Origin: Novosphingobium nitrogenifigens DSM 19370
Lineage (GTDB): Bacteria; Pseudomonadota; Alphaproteobacteria; Sphingomonadales; Sphingomonadaceae
Direction of reading: 5' to 3'
Length of the DNA: 64,000 nt
Assembly (NCBI RefSeq): GCF_000192575.1
Contig: NZ_GL876933.1
Location: forward strand, 594,698 to 658,697
The first letter of the stretch is position 1. Each line of letters begins with the position of its first letter. Below are positions 8,524-16,268 of this stretch, in pieces. A model generated the notes under the pieces. The model worked only from the letters and a program-made list of their open reading frames with translations. It ran no database searches and was not told the DNA's origin. The translations under genes were made by a program, and so were the position numbers.

Positions 8524-8550
8524 CTTGCGATGAGAGAGGCTCATCGCAAG
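8524..8550. terminator. Second perfect hairpin, TTGCGATGAG-type
   Basis: Arms CTTGCGATGAG (8524-8534) and CTCATCGCAAG (8540-8550) with a 5-nt loop, immediately before the stop codon of atzE at 8557. Sequence and placement match the neighbouring hairpin at 8461-8490, which suggests duplication or a shared repeat family. Confidence 0.55.
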
Positions 8551-8556
8551 TTGGTA

Positions 8557-9885
8557 TCAGTCCCGCAGCTTGGTCGCGAGGAGGCCTTTGGCTTCGAGAT
8601 CGCGGGCAAAGGCGATCAGGCGGGCATCGCTGCCCTTGGCGCCGATCAACTGGATGCCGAGCGGAAGGCCGGGAACGGCGAGCGGCGCGGCAATGACCGG
8701 TAGTCCGAGGAAGCTGATCGGCTGGGTAAACAGGCCGAGATTGGCGCGGGCGGGCTTTTCCTCGCCGTCGATCGTGACGACCGGATGCGCGATCAGGGGG
8801 GCGGGACCGACGACGGTCGGCGCGATCAGCACGTCGTATCGGGCAAAGATCGTATCGAACGTGTGGGCAAAGACCTCGCGCCGGGCCAGTGCCTCGGCGT
8901 GGACGTCTTCGGGCAAGGCGGCCCCCGCGATCAGGCGGTCGCGGGTCGCCGGGTCATAGGACAGGGCATCGCTGGCGAGCGATGGGGCATGGAGTCGCCC
9001 GCCTTCCCATGCGGAGAGGACGAAAGCTGCCGACCGTGCTGCCGCCACGCCTTCGGGTTCGACCGTCGGCAAGGGACCAATCGCGGAGGCCAGCGTGTCG
9101 AGCGCGGCGCGCAGATCGGGGACGAGATCGCGGGCGAACCACCCGCCGAGCAGGGCGACGCGCAAAGGGCCCGCGTCGTTGGCTGCCGGTTCCCCGCGCA
9201 GGACGCTGTCGATCAGCGCAAGGTCGGAGGCCGAGCGGGCAAAAGCACCGATGTCGTCGAGCGTGTGGACGAAGGGAAAGGTCCCTTCCATCGGCAGCGA
9301 ATCGTGCGTGGGCTTGATCCCGAACAGGCCGCACAGGCTGGCGGGAATGCGGATCGAGCCGTTGGTATCCGATCCGAGCGTGAAGCTCAGCAATCCGCCC
9401 GCGACCGCTGCTGCCGACCCGCCCGACGAGCCCCCGGCAAAGCGGTCGGGGTCATGGGGATTGCGGGTAATGCCCCAGCGGGCATTGTCGGTGACGAAGC
9501 CATAGGCGAATTCGTCCATGTTGAGCGTGGCGCAAAGCACCGCGCCCGCCGCGCGCAGCCGTTCGATGGCGATGGCATCGTGGGCTGCGGGCTCGGCGAA
9601 TTCGAGTCGGGCCGCTCCCGCTGTGGTCGGCAGTCCGGCGACATCGAACAGGTCCTTGACGCCATAGGGAACGCCCGCGAGCGGTCCGGGATCTTCGCCC
9701 CGCGCGACTTGCGCATCGACGAGCGCGGCTTCGGCAAGCGCGCGGTCCTCGAGAATGCGGGTAACGGCGAGGAGGTCAGGTTTGGCGCGGATACGGGCAA
9801 GGGCGGCGCGGGCGATCTCGGTCGCACTGCATTGTCCCTGGCGAACGCTGGCCGCGATGGCGAGAGCGTCGAGCGGCAGCGTCAT
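8557..9885 (-). CDS. atzE: AtzE/HpxY-family amidohydrolase (amidase signature enzyme)
   Basis: A 442-residue amidase-signature enzyme with the complete Ser-Ser-Lys triad: Lys77 in GVPYGVKDLF, cis-Ser153 in GGSSGGSAAA and nucleophile Ser177 in GSDTNGSIRI. AtzE works as a complex with the small subunit AtzG, which is encoded directly upstream with a 4-nt overlap. In s-triazine degraders AtzEG deaminates 1-carboxybiuret; in purine degraders the homologue (HpxY) belongs to the oxalurate branch. The purine neighbourhood (pucG, uraD, hpyO, hiuH) favours an oxalurate-related amide. It is the last gene of operon A. Glutamyl-tRNA amidotransferase subunit A is a distant alternative, but the partner and context argue against it. 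Confidence 0.85.
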   Translation of the reverse strand: MTLPLDALAIAASVRQGQCSATEIARAALARIRAKPDLLAVTRILEDRALAEAALVDAQVARGEDPGPLAGVPYGVKDLFDVAGLPTTAGAARLEFAEPAAHDAIAIERLRAAGAVLCATLNMDEFAYGFVTDNARWGITRNPHDPDRFAGGSSGGSAAAVAGGLLSFTLGSDTNGSIRIPASLCGLFGIKPTHDSLPMEGTFPFVHTLDDIGAFARSASDLALIDSVLRGEPAANDAGPLRVALLGGWFARDLVPDLRAALDTLASAIGPLPTVEPEGVAAARSAAFVLSAWEGGRLHAPSLASDALSYDPATRDRLIAGAALPEDVHAEALARREVFAHTFDTIFARYDVLIAPTVVGPAPLIAHPVVTIDGEEKPARANLGLFTQPISFLGLPVIAAPLAVPGLPLGIQLIGAKGSDARLIAFARDLEAKGLLATKLRD

Positions 9886-10085
9886 CGCGTCTGCTCCTGC
9901 GCCGGGGTTTCGCTGGCCGCGCGCATGGTCGCGAGATGTCCGGACAGGATGCGGACATTGGCTGCGACGCCCGGCGTGCAGGGTTCGGGCAGGGCAAGGC
10001 CCAGCACTTCGCCCACGGCTGCAGCAAGGACCGCGTCGTCGCGTTCGATCGACCGGGGGGAGAACAGGGCGTCGCGTTCGTTCAT
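9882..10085 (-). CDS. atzG: AtzG/HpxX-like small subunit (DUF4089)
   Basis: A 67-residue helical protein matching the DUF4089 family in size, position and composition (VLAAAVGEVLGL...PGVAANVRILSGHL). AtzG-type subunits wrap around AtzE amidases and are needed for their stability and activity. Start ATG at 10085, one base behind the stop of hiuH; its stop overlaps the atzE start. Its function on its own is not enzymatic. In Klebsiella the equivalent gene hpxX lies with hpxW, hpxY and hpxZ, whereas here hpxW and hpxZ are in a separate operon 10 kb away. Confidence 0.8.
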   Translation of the reverse strand: MNERDALFSPRSIERDDAVLAAAVGEVLGLALPEPCTPGVAANVRILSGHLATMRAASETPAQEQTR

Positions 10086-10086
10086 G

Positions 10087-10413
10087 TCAGCTGCCGCGAT
10101 AGGTGGAATAGGAAAACGGCGAGGCCAGCAGCGGGACATGATAGTGCCCTTCTGCCCCGACGCCGAAATCGATGGGAACCACGTCGAGGAAGGGCGGATC
10201 GGCCAGCGGCGTCCCTTGCGTCCGGAAATAGGCGGCCACCGCGAACGTCAGGCGATAGCGCCCGGCGTCGAGCGGCATCGGCGCCCGCCAGCGGCCGTCG
10301 GCATCGGTCGTCCCTTCGGCCACCAGCGTGTCCCCGGCATGAAGCGCAATTGCGACGCCGGCGGCCGGGCGCCCGGCCACGGTGTCGAGGACATGAGTCG
10401 AAAGGCTGCTCAT
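10087..10413 (-). CDS. hiuH: 5-hydroxyisourate hydrolase (transthyretin-like)
   Basis: A 108-residue transthyretin-related protein. It opens with LSTHVLDTVAGRPAAGV, the family N-terminal signature with its active-site His, and ends with the diagnostic tetrapeptide YRGS. It hydrolyses 5-hydroxyisourate, the product of urate hydroxylase, to 2-oxo-4-hydroxy-4-carboxy-5-ureidoimidazoline (OHCU). No signal peptide is seen, so it should be cytoplasmic. Its ATG at 10413 overlaps the stop of hpyO by 4 nt, placing the enzyme directly after the gene for the enzyme that makes its substrate. Confidence 0.95.
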   Translation of the reverse strand: MSSLSTHVLDTVAGRPAAGVAIALHAGDTLVAEGTTDADGRWRAPMPLDAGRYRLTFAVAAYFRTQGTPLADPPFLDVVPIDFGVGAEGHYHVPLLASPFSYSTYRGS

Positions 10414-11849
10414 TCGGCCGCCTCGCGCGCCAGCGGCCATTCGCCGAGGAATTCGGGTTCGTCATAGGCGGCGAACTCGGCGATCATGGTTTCGCGGTCG
10501 TCGAGGAAAAGCTGATCGGCGACACCCCGGATCAGGCGCGGCAAGGCATTCTGCATGCCCGAAAGCGCCGAGGCGGAGAGCCCCTGGCTGATCAGCGCGG
10601 AATAGTTGAACGCGAACAGGCCATGCAGGCGTGCCGGATCGGCCCCGTCGCGCGGCAGGAATTCGAACGCCGGGCCGAGATAGGGGTGCGCGTCGATCAG
10701 GGCGTTGCGCGGGCCTTCGATCGCGACTTTGTCCCCCCAGGTGGCGATCGCGGGGGCGATTTCGGCCAGTTCGGGACGCAGGGCCGGATCGCTGATGAGG
10801 CCGGTCGAGAGCACCAGTAAGTCGAAATCGAACGTCCCCTTGGGCGTCGTCACCCGGGCGCGGCCATCGACATGTTCGACTTTCTCCCATGGGCTGCCCA
10901 TATGGAGCGCAAAGCCCGGCCATGACGCCGCACGGCTGAACGTGTCGTTGGTCGGCGGCTGGTTGTGGCCGAGGAAGCAGTCCATGGCCCGGTACTTTTC
11001 CCCGTCGGAGAGCGCGGGATAGCGGGCGGTAAAGCCGACCCGTTCCATGTAGCGGATGGGATTGACGCGCGGCAGCACTTTGCGGCGCATGAAGACGTGG
11101 ACTTCGCCGACCCCTTCGCCAAGCGCGGCATTGGCATTGTCGAAGGCACTGGCGCCGCCGCCCAGAATGCCGATCCGCTTTCCGGCAAGGCGGGTGAAAT
11201 CGACCATCTCGCTGGTATGCATGTAAAGCTCGCGGGGCAGCGCGGCCTTGATGAAATCGGGAGTATGCCATTCCCCGCCGCCCTGAATGCCGGTCGCGAG
11301 AACGACCTTGCGGGCAAGCAGGCTGTCGCCGTCGGCGAGATGGAGCGCGAAGAGCCCCGGCTCGACCGGTTCGATGCGGTCGAGCCGCGCGCCGTTGCGT
11401 ACCGGCAAGGCAAGGACGCGGCGATACCACTTGAGGTAATCCATCCAGACCCTGCGCGGGATCTTGTCGAGCGCGTCCCAGCCCTGGCTGCCGAACTGGG
11501 CCTCGTACCAGGCGCGGAACGTCAGCGCGGGCAGGCCGTAGTCAATCGGCGTCAGATGCTTGGGCGTGCGCAGGGTGATCATCCGCGCATAAGTTTCCCA
11601 CGGACCTTCGAGGCCTTCGGGATTTTCGTCGAGGACGAGCACGTTGTTGATCCGCTCGCGCCGCAGGCCGAACGCGGTGGCAAGGCCGCTCTGTCCCCCG
11701 CCGATGACCACGACGTCGAGGACGGGGCCGCGCGGATGGTGGCGCGGGCGTGTCCAGTCGGGACCGCCGCAATTGGTCAGGTCGAGCTGGCGGCGCAATT
11801 GCGCTTCGAGTGCGGCAAGGCCGATGGCGTCTTGAGCAGGAAGGGTCAT
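10410..11849 (-). CDS. hpyO: FAD-dependent urate hydroxylase, HpyO type
   Basis: A 479-residue flavoprotein monooxygenase with two dinucleotide folds: VVVIGGGQSGLATAFGL near residue 55 for FAD and IGILGGGASAFDNANAAL near residue 225 for NAD(P)H. This two-fold layout, plus WETYARMITLRTPKHL after the first fold, fits the HpyO/CreE class described from Xanthomonas rather than the single-fold HpxO urate hydroxylase. It would convert urate to 5-hydroxyisourate with NAD(P)H and O2. The assignment rests on family resemblance together with its place between uraD and hiuH, which act on the next intermediates. ATG at 11849 overlaps the uraD stop by 4 nt. Confidence 0.8.
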   Translation of the reverse strand: MTLPAQDAIGLAALEAQLRRQLDLTNCGGPDWTRPRHHPRGPVLDVVVIGGGQSGLATAFGLRRERINNVLVLDENPEGLEGPWETYARMITLRTPKHLTPIDYGLPALTFRAWYEAQFGSQGWDALDKIPRRVWMDYLKWYRRVLALPVRNGARLDRIEPVEPGLFALHLADGDSLLARKVVLATGIQGGGEWHTPDFIKAALPRELYMHTSEMVDFTRLAGKRIGILGGGASAFDNANAALGEGVGEVHVFMRRKVLPRVNPIRYMERVGFTARYPALSDGEKYRAMDCFLGHNQPPTNDTFSRAASWPGFALHMGSPWEKVEHVDGRARVTTPKGTFDFDLLVLSTGLISDPALRPELAEIAPAIATWGDKVAIEGPRNALIDAHPYLGPAFEFLPRDGADPARLHGLFAFNYSALISQGLSASALSGMQNALPRLIRGVADQLFLDDRETMIAEFAAYDEPEFLGEWPLAREAAE

Positions 11850-12304
11850 CGGGCATCCTCCAGTCGCAGCTTGGTGATCTTGCCGATCTCGGCAAGGGCG
11901 GTCGCGATTTCGGTCGGGGTGTCGTTGGCGATGCGGGCTTCCATCGCGGCCAGAATGCCCGCCTTGTCGGTCAGGCGGACGCAGATGATGAACGGCATCT
12001 GGTGGGCCGCGCGATAGGCGGCGTTGAGCGCGTGGAAACGCTCGAATTCCTCGGGCGTAAGCCGGTCGAGCCCGGCGCTGGCCTGTTCGGACGCGCTTGC
12101 GTGCGTGAGAGTGCCGTCGATGGCGGCCTTTCCGGCAAGTTCCGGGTGTGCGCGGATGAGAGCGAGTTGTTCGTCCTGCGTCGCGGCATGGACCACGCGC
12201 ATGAGATCGGCGTGGCGGTCCCCGGACGAGGGCGCGGCATCGGCCCGTGCCTCGACCCACGGGCTGTGTTCGAAGAGCGCGGGGTGAGTGGGCTCGGCGG
12301 TCAT
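11846..12304 (-). CDS. uraD: OHCU decarboxylase
   Basis: A 152-residue all-helical protein of the OHCU decarboxylase family. It contains the active-site motif HPELAGK (about residue 50) and the conserved block FERFHALNAAYR...MPFIICV. It converts OHCU stereospecifically to (S)-allantoin. It is translationally coupled on both sides (4-nt overlaps with pucG and hpyO). Length and motifs are normal; no fusion to transthyretin-like or uricase domains as found in some species. Confidence 0.93.
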   Translation of the reverse strand: MTAEPTHPALFEHSPWVEARADAAPSSGDRHADLMRVVHAATQDEQLALIRAHPELAGKAAIDGTLTHASASEQASAGLDRLTPEEFERFHALNAAYRAAHQMPFIICVRLTDKAGILAAMEARIANDTPTEIATALAEIGKITKLRLEDAR

Positions 12305-13554
12305 GCGGCCTCCATCACGGCTGCCCATGCGGCAAGCGCCGCCGGAACCGCTTCGCCTGCGGGCAGGCTGGCCCCTTCGGCGCGCAGGCAGGTTTCCAGC
12401 GCGCCGAGCGTGATCAGCACCTTGTGCTTCATGGCGTTGTATCCCATCGCCCCGATGCGCCAGATCCGGCCCGCCAGAGGACCGAACGCGGTGCCGATCT
12501 CGATTTCGAAATGATCGCGCATGGCGGTGCGAACGCGTTCGCCGTCGATGCCTTCGGGAATGAAGACGCCGGTCACATTGGTCATGCGGTGGGCGTCGCT
12601 GCCGAACAGGGTCAGGCCCATCGCGCGCAGGCCCGCGCTCATTGCCGCGCCTGCCGCCTTGTGACGGCGATAGCGGGCGGCCAGTCCTTCGGCGAGCGTG
12701 ACGCGGGCGCATTCGCGCGCACCATAGAGCATCGTCGTCGCCTCGGTATGGTGGTTGAGGCGCTTTTCGCTCCAGTAATCCATGATCATGGCGAGATCGA
12801 AATAGTTCGAACCGATCCGTCGGCCCGAACCGTCGACGGCGTCGGCGGCGCGAATGCCCTTTTCATCGTGACGACGGGTGAAGATGAGGTCCGCCGCCGC
12901 ATCGGACACCGTGATCGGCGCGGAACCCGACGGACCGCCGAGGCATTTCTGCAAGCCCCCGGTGATGACATCCGCGCCCCAGCGATCGGCGGAGAGTTCC
13001 ATGCCGCCGATCGTCGCGGTGGCATCGACATAGACGAGCGCGCCGACTTCACGGGCGATCGCGCCGATCCCGTCGAGCGGCTGAGCCATGGTGGTCGAGG
13101 TGTCGCCGTGCACGGTGCAGATGACGCGCGGGGAGAGGCGCAGCGCCGCCTCGCGGATGGCCTCCATCGGCACGACTTCGCCCCAGGGCGCATCGACCGT
13201 TTCGAACCGCACGTCGAGGCGGGTCAGGATTTCCTGAAGCAGCAGGCCGAAGCGGCCGTAATTGACGACCAGCGCGACATCACCGGGTTGAAGCAGGCTG
13301 ACGAGCGCGGCTTCGATCCCTGCCCGGGCGGTCCCGTCGATCAGCATGGTCCAGCGGTTGCCGGTGCCGAAGATCGGGCGATAAAGCGCCATGACCTGGT
13401 TCATGTAGCCGGTCATTTCCGGATCGAACTGACCCAAAAGATCCGCACTCATCGCGCGCAGGACACGCGGGTGGGCATTGACCGGGCCGGGGCCCATCAA
13501 GAGCCGCTGCGGCGGGTCGATCTCGCCAAACAGCAGCGGATCGAGGTCAGGCAT
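12301..13554 (-). CDS. pucG: (S)-ureidoglycine--glyoxylate aminotransferase, PucG-like
   Basis: A 417-residue class V (fold type I) PLP aminotransferase. The start RLLMGPGPVNAHPRVLRAM and the PLP lysine at Lys203 in TGGLQKCLGGPSG mark the serine-pyruvate/alanine-glyoxylate group to which PucG belongs. In purine catabolism PucG transfers the amino group of unstable ureidoglycine to glyoxylate, giving oxalurate and glycine. Being first in an operon with uraD, hpyO, hiuH and atzGE supports that role over general alanine-glyoxylate transamination. ATG at 13554 has GGAG at proper distance; the TTG at 13566 contains that ribosome site and is not the start. Confidence 0.88.
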   Translation of the reverse strand: MPDLDPLLFGEIDPPQRLLMGPGPVNAHPRVLRAMSADLLGQFDPEMTGYMNQVMALYRPIFGTGNRWTMLIDGTARAGIEAALVSLLQPGDVALVVNYGRFGLLLQEILTRLDVRFETVDAPWGEVVPMEAIREAALRLSPRVICTVHGDTSTTMAQPLDGIGAIAREVGALVYVDATATIGGMELSADRWGADVITGGLQKCLGGPSGSAPITVSDAAADLIFTRRHDEKGIRAADAVDGSGRRIGSNYFDLAMIMDYWSEKRLNHHTEATTMLYGARECARVTLAEGLAARYRRHKAAGAAMSAGLRAMGLTLFGSDAHRMTNVTGVFIPEGIDGERVRTAMRDHFEIEIGTAFGPLAGRIWRIGAMGYNAMKHKVLITLGALETCLRAEGASLPAGEAVPAALAAWAAVMEAA

Positions 13555-13659
13555 CGTTTTCTCCAACTCGTTTTCGTGAACCCCCGCTGCCGGACATCGC
13601 TTTCCCCCATCAGACGCCGTTTCGACAGCTCGTCGAGGTCTTCTGCAATGAGGGGCGTC

Positions 13660-13703
13660 CGAAATCTATCGCCGAATATCGAAGCTTGTGTTCTCAAAAT
13701 GAG
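13660..13703 (-). promoter_or_regulatory. pucG operon promoter with ureide-regulon operator
   Basis: Read leftward: CTCATTTTGAGAACA (13703-13689), 19 nt, then ATAGATTTCG (13669-13660). GAACAC and GATAGA sit 17 nt apart and could serve as -35 and -10. The operator core TCTCAAAATGAG is a near-perfect palindrome. Operator, spacing and the ATAGATTTCG box recur upstream of hpxW (24713-24756). Confidence 0.65.
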
Positions 13704-13727
13704 GACATCCGACACGTCGGGGATGCT

Positions 13728-13770
13728 CTCATTTTGAGAACATAGGTTTGTCAATTTTACATGTAGTCAG
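13728..13770 (+). promoter_or_regulatory. Receptor/permease operon promoter with inverted copy of the operator
   Basis: CTCATTTTGAGAACA at 13728-13742 is an exact inverted copy of the 13689-13703 operator, 24 bp away. GAACAT (13738-13743) and ATGTAG (13761-13766) are separated by 17 nt, the same geometry as on the other strand. The reverse complement TCTCAAAATGAGA fits a T-N11-A LysR box. Confidence 0.6.
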
Positions 13771-13891
13771 AACATGGGGCCACTGTCACAAAGCTGCCCG
13801 GCAGACCGCTCCGGCGAAATGGTACCTGCGAAACCTGCCCAATCAACGATCTGGACACCGTCAAGCAGGGAGGTGGACATGGGGAGCAATC

Positions 13892-16204
13892 ATGAAGGTC
13901 AACGCGAGATTATTGGTGCGTGCGGCAGCGTCGGTCATGGCACTGGCCCAACTGGTTCCCGCCGTCGCACATGCAGAAGATGCAGGAGCTGCGGGGGCTG
14001 AGGCGCCTTCCGCTTCGACCCAGCTCGAAACCATCACCGTCACGGCCCAGAAGACCAAGACCGGTCTGCAAAAGACGCCGATCGCCATTACCGCCATGTC
14101 GGGCGATCAGCTGGCCAAGATCGACATCCGGTCGGCGATCGATCTCGACCGGCACATTCCGGGCATGACCGTTTCGGATTCGGGCGCGTTTCCGGTCAAC
14201 ATCACCATCCGTGGCGTGGGCTATGACGGGTTGCAGAACCTGTCGGCACAGCCCGGCGTCGCCTATGTCGAGAACGGCGTCTATATCGCCAGCCCGATCG
14301 CGGTCGTGTCGAGCTATCTCGACGTCGGACAGCTCGAAGTGCTGCGCGGGCCGCAGGGAACCGTCAACGGCCAGAATGCCGACGGCGGCGCGATCAACGT
14401 CACCACCAACATGCCCAAGCTCGACGCGTTCCACATGGGCGTCGAAGGCAGTTACGGCAGCTACAACTACCAGCGCGAAAACGGCATGGTCAACCTGCCG
14501 TTGACGAAGAACCTGGCTTTCCGCGCTACCGTCCAGCACGAAGCGCATGACGGCTGGTATTACGCGCCCAATTATCCGGGCAACGACCACATCGGCAGCC
14601 AGAACGCCTGGACCGCGCGCGGCACGTTCCTGTGGACGCCGACCGATCGCCTGACCGTCACGGTCTGGGGCGAACTCTACAGCAACGACATCAACGGTGT
14701 CGGCGCGCGCAACATGATCGACCCGATCGCGGGCGTTCGTGCGACCAGCAACGACTATGCGACCCCCGAACAGACCCGCAGCCGCATCGCGGCGGCAACG
14801 GCGGCCTATGACCTGGGCGGCGCGACGGCGAAGTTCAGCACCAGCTACCAGTACGCCTTCATCAACAACCGCAATTCGGCGGACTCGCTCTCGACCGCGC
14901 AGGCGCTCGAATATTATGGCGTGAAGGACAACATCCCCGAACACTCGTGGGGCCTCAACACCGTCAACGAGGAATTCAACGTTGCCTCGAAGCCGGGTGG
15001 ACGGTTCGACTGGATCGTCGGCCTGTTCTACCAGCACACCTCGGGCAACGAGAACGTCTTCGAGACGCAGCAGGGTTCGAGCCTGATCGGCACCCCCTAT
15101 ACGATCGACTATTCGGCGGCGGGCAACCCGGCGCTCTATCTTGCGCAGCAGGCGGCCTATGGCCTGTCGTTTGCGAGCGTGTCGAACGCGCACCGCAATT
15201 CGGCGGCGGGCTATGGTCAGCTCACCTGGCACATTACCGACAAGCTGCGCCTGACCGGCGGTCTGCGGTACAGCTGGGACAAGTACACCGCGCATACGGC
15301 GGCCAATTTCAACATCGCCGATCTGAAGAGCGAGTTCCGCAAGGTGACGGGCAAGGCCTCGGTCGAATACGACGTTGCCCCGCACTCGACGCTTTATGCC
15401 AGCTTCTCGACCGGGGTGAAGCCGGGCGGCGCCAACCTCAATACCTCATCGACGCAGATACCGCAGTCGTTCACTCACGAATTCGTCCGGGCCTATGAAA
15501 TCGGGTCGAAGAACGAATTCTTCGATCGCAAGCTGCGCCTCAACGTCTCGGCGTTCTACAACGACTATCGCAATTACCAGACCGACTCCGAAGATCCGCT
15601 GCCCTATCAAGGCGGGCAGACCAATATCCCCAAGAGCAAGGTCTATGGTCTGGAAACCGAAGTCTCGCTGATCCTGCCGCAGGGCTGGCGCATCGACGCC
15701 AATGCCACGGCCATGGGCAGCCGGGTCGACAGCCACATGCACATGCTCGACGCCTATTCGGCGCAGGCGATCAACCGGGCGACCGGCGGACCTTACGGGA
15801 CTGGCAATGTCGACGCGCGCTATGCCGCCTATTTCGCGTCGGACGTCTATGGGAACCAGTTGGGTCGCGTGCCGAACTTCTCGACCGCGATGACCATCAG
15901 CAAGTCGACCGATCTGCCGTTCGGCAAGCTCGATGCGGCGGTCGATGCCAATTACCGCTCGCCCTACTGGGAACGCGTCTACAACAATCCTGCCACCGAT
16001 CGCGTCGGCAGCCAGTTCATGATGAACCTCAACCTGCATTTCCAGCCCAAGCGCGGGCCCTGGTATCTCGAGCTGCAGGTCACCAACCTTACCGACAGCA
16101 GCGACATCGCCACCCGCTTTGCCGAAAACTTCGGCGTGGGCGGTGTCTTCGACGTCTACGTTCCGCCGCGCCAGGTCATCGGTCGCGTCGGCGTGAAGTT
16201 CTGA
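13892..16204 (+). CDS. TonB-dependent outer-membrane receptor (probable purine/ureide uptake)
   Basis: A 770-residue receptor. A signal peptide (residues 1-28, ending AHA) is followed by a TonB-box-like LETITVTAQK, a plug domain with LDVGQLEVLRGPQGTV...GGAINVTT, and a 22-strand-type barrel ending in GRVGVKF with terminal Phe. It belongs to the large FecA/BtuB-like group that sphingomonads use for many substrates. Position at the head of an operon with a urate/xanthine permease, and divergent from the urate catabolic operon under a shared operator, suggests transport of urate, allantoin or a related molecule (inference). ATG at 13892 follows GGGGAG; an upstream frame from 13748 lacks a proper site. 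Confidence 0.9.
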   Translation: MKVNARLLVRAAASVMALAQLVPAVAHAEDAGAAGAEAPSASTQLETITVTAQKTKTGLQKTPIAITAMSGDQLAKIDIRSAIDLDRHIPGMTVSDSGAFPVNITIRGVGYDGLQNLSAQPGVAYVENGVYIASPIAVVSSYLDVGQLEVLRGPQGTVNGQNADGGAINVTTNMPKLDAFHMGVEGSYGSYNYQRENGMVNLPLTKNLAFRATVQHEAHDGWYYAPNYPGNDHIGSQNAWTARGTFLWTPTDRLTVTVWGELYSNDINGVGARNMIDPIAGVRATSNDYATPEQTRSRIAAATAAYDLGGATAKFSTSYQYAFINNRNSADSLSTAQALEYYGVKDNIPEHSWGLNTVNEEFNVASKPGGRFDWIVGLFYQHTSGNENVFETQQGSSLIGTPYTIDYSAAGNPALYLAQQAAYGLSFASVSNAHRNSAAGYGQLTWHITDKLRLTGGLRYSWDKYTAHTAANFNIADLKSEFRKVTGKASVEYDVAPHSTLYASFSTGVKPGGANLNTSSTQIPQSFTHEFVRAYEIGSKNEFFDRKLRLNVSAFYNDYRNYQTDSEDPLPYQGGQTNIPKSKVYGLETEVSLILPQGWRIDANATAMGSRVDSHMHMLDAYSAQAINRATGGPYGTGNVDARYAAYFASDVYGNQLGRVPNFSTAMTISKSTDLPFGKLDAAVDANYRSPYWERVYNNPATDRVGSQFMMNLNLHFQPKRGPWYLELQVTNLTDSSDIATRFAENFGVGGVFDVYVPPRQVIGRVGVKF

Positions 16205-16212
16205 TCCCCCGA

Positions 16213-16241
16213 GGGTCCGGCACTGTCGCGGTGCCGGACCC
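16213..16241 (+). terminator. GC hairpin between receptor and permease genes
   Basis: Arms GGGTCCGGCAC (16213-16223) and GTGCCGGACCC (16231-16241) with a 7-nt loop, no T-run. Placed 9 nt after the receptor stop and 28 nt before the permease, it may stabilise the receptor message or attenuate downstream expression rather than fully terminate. Confidence 0.55.
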
Positions 16242-16268
16242 CGACTCCAAAAAGGCTGGAGAACCGCA

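Larger units (their letters stand above)
13555..13891. other. Divergent intergenic region between pucG and the TonB receptor
   Basis: This 337-bp gap carries no supported gene. It holds the two divergent promoters described at 13660-13703 and 13728-13770. The stretch next to pucG (13567-13659) would be its 5' leader and includes an isolated CTGCAATGAG without a complementary arm. The stretch 13771-13891 would be the leader of the receptor gene and shows no clear riboswitch-like structure by eye. Confidence 0.6.

Noticed and set aside
13643..13652. CTGCAATGAG before pucG, resembling one arm of the hairpin family
   Set aside because: No complementary arm is present within reach, so it is not counted as a member.
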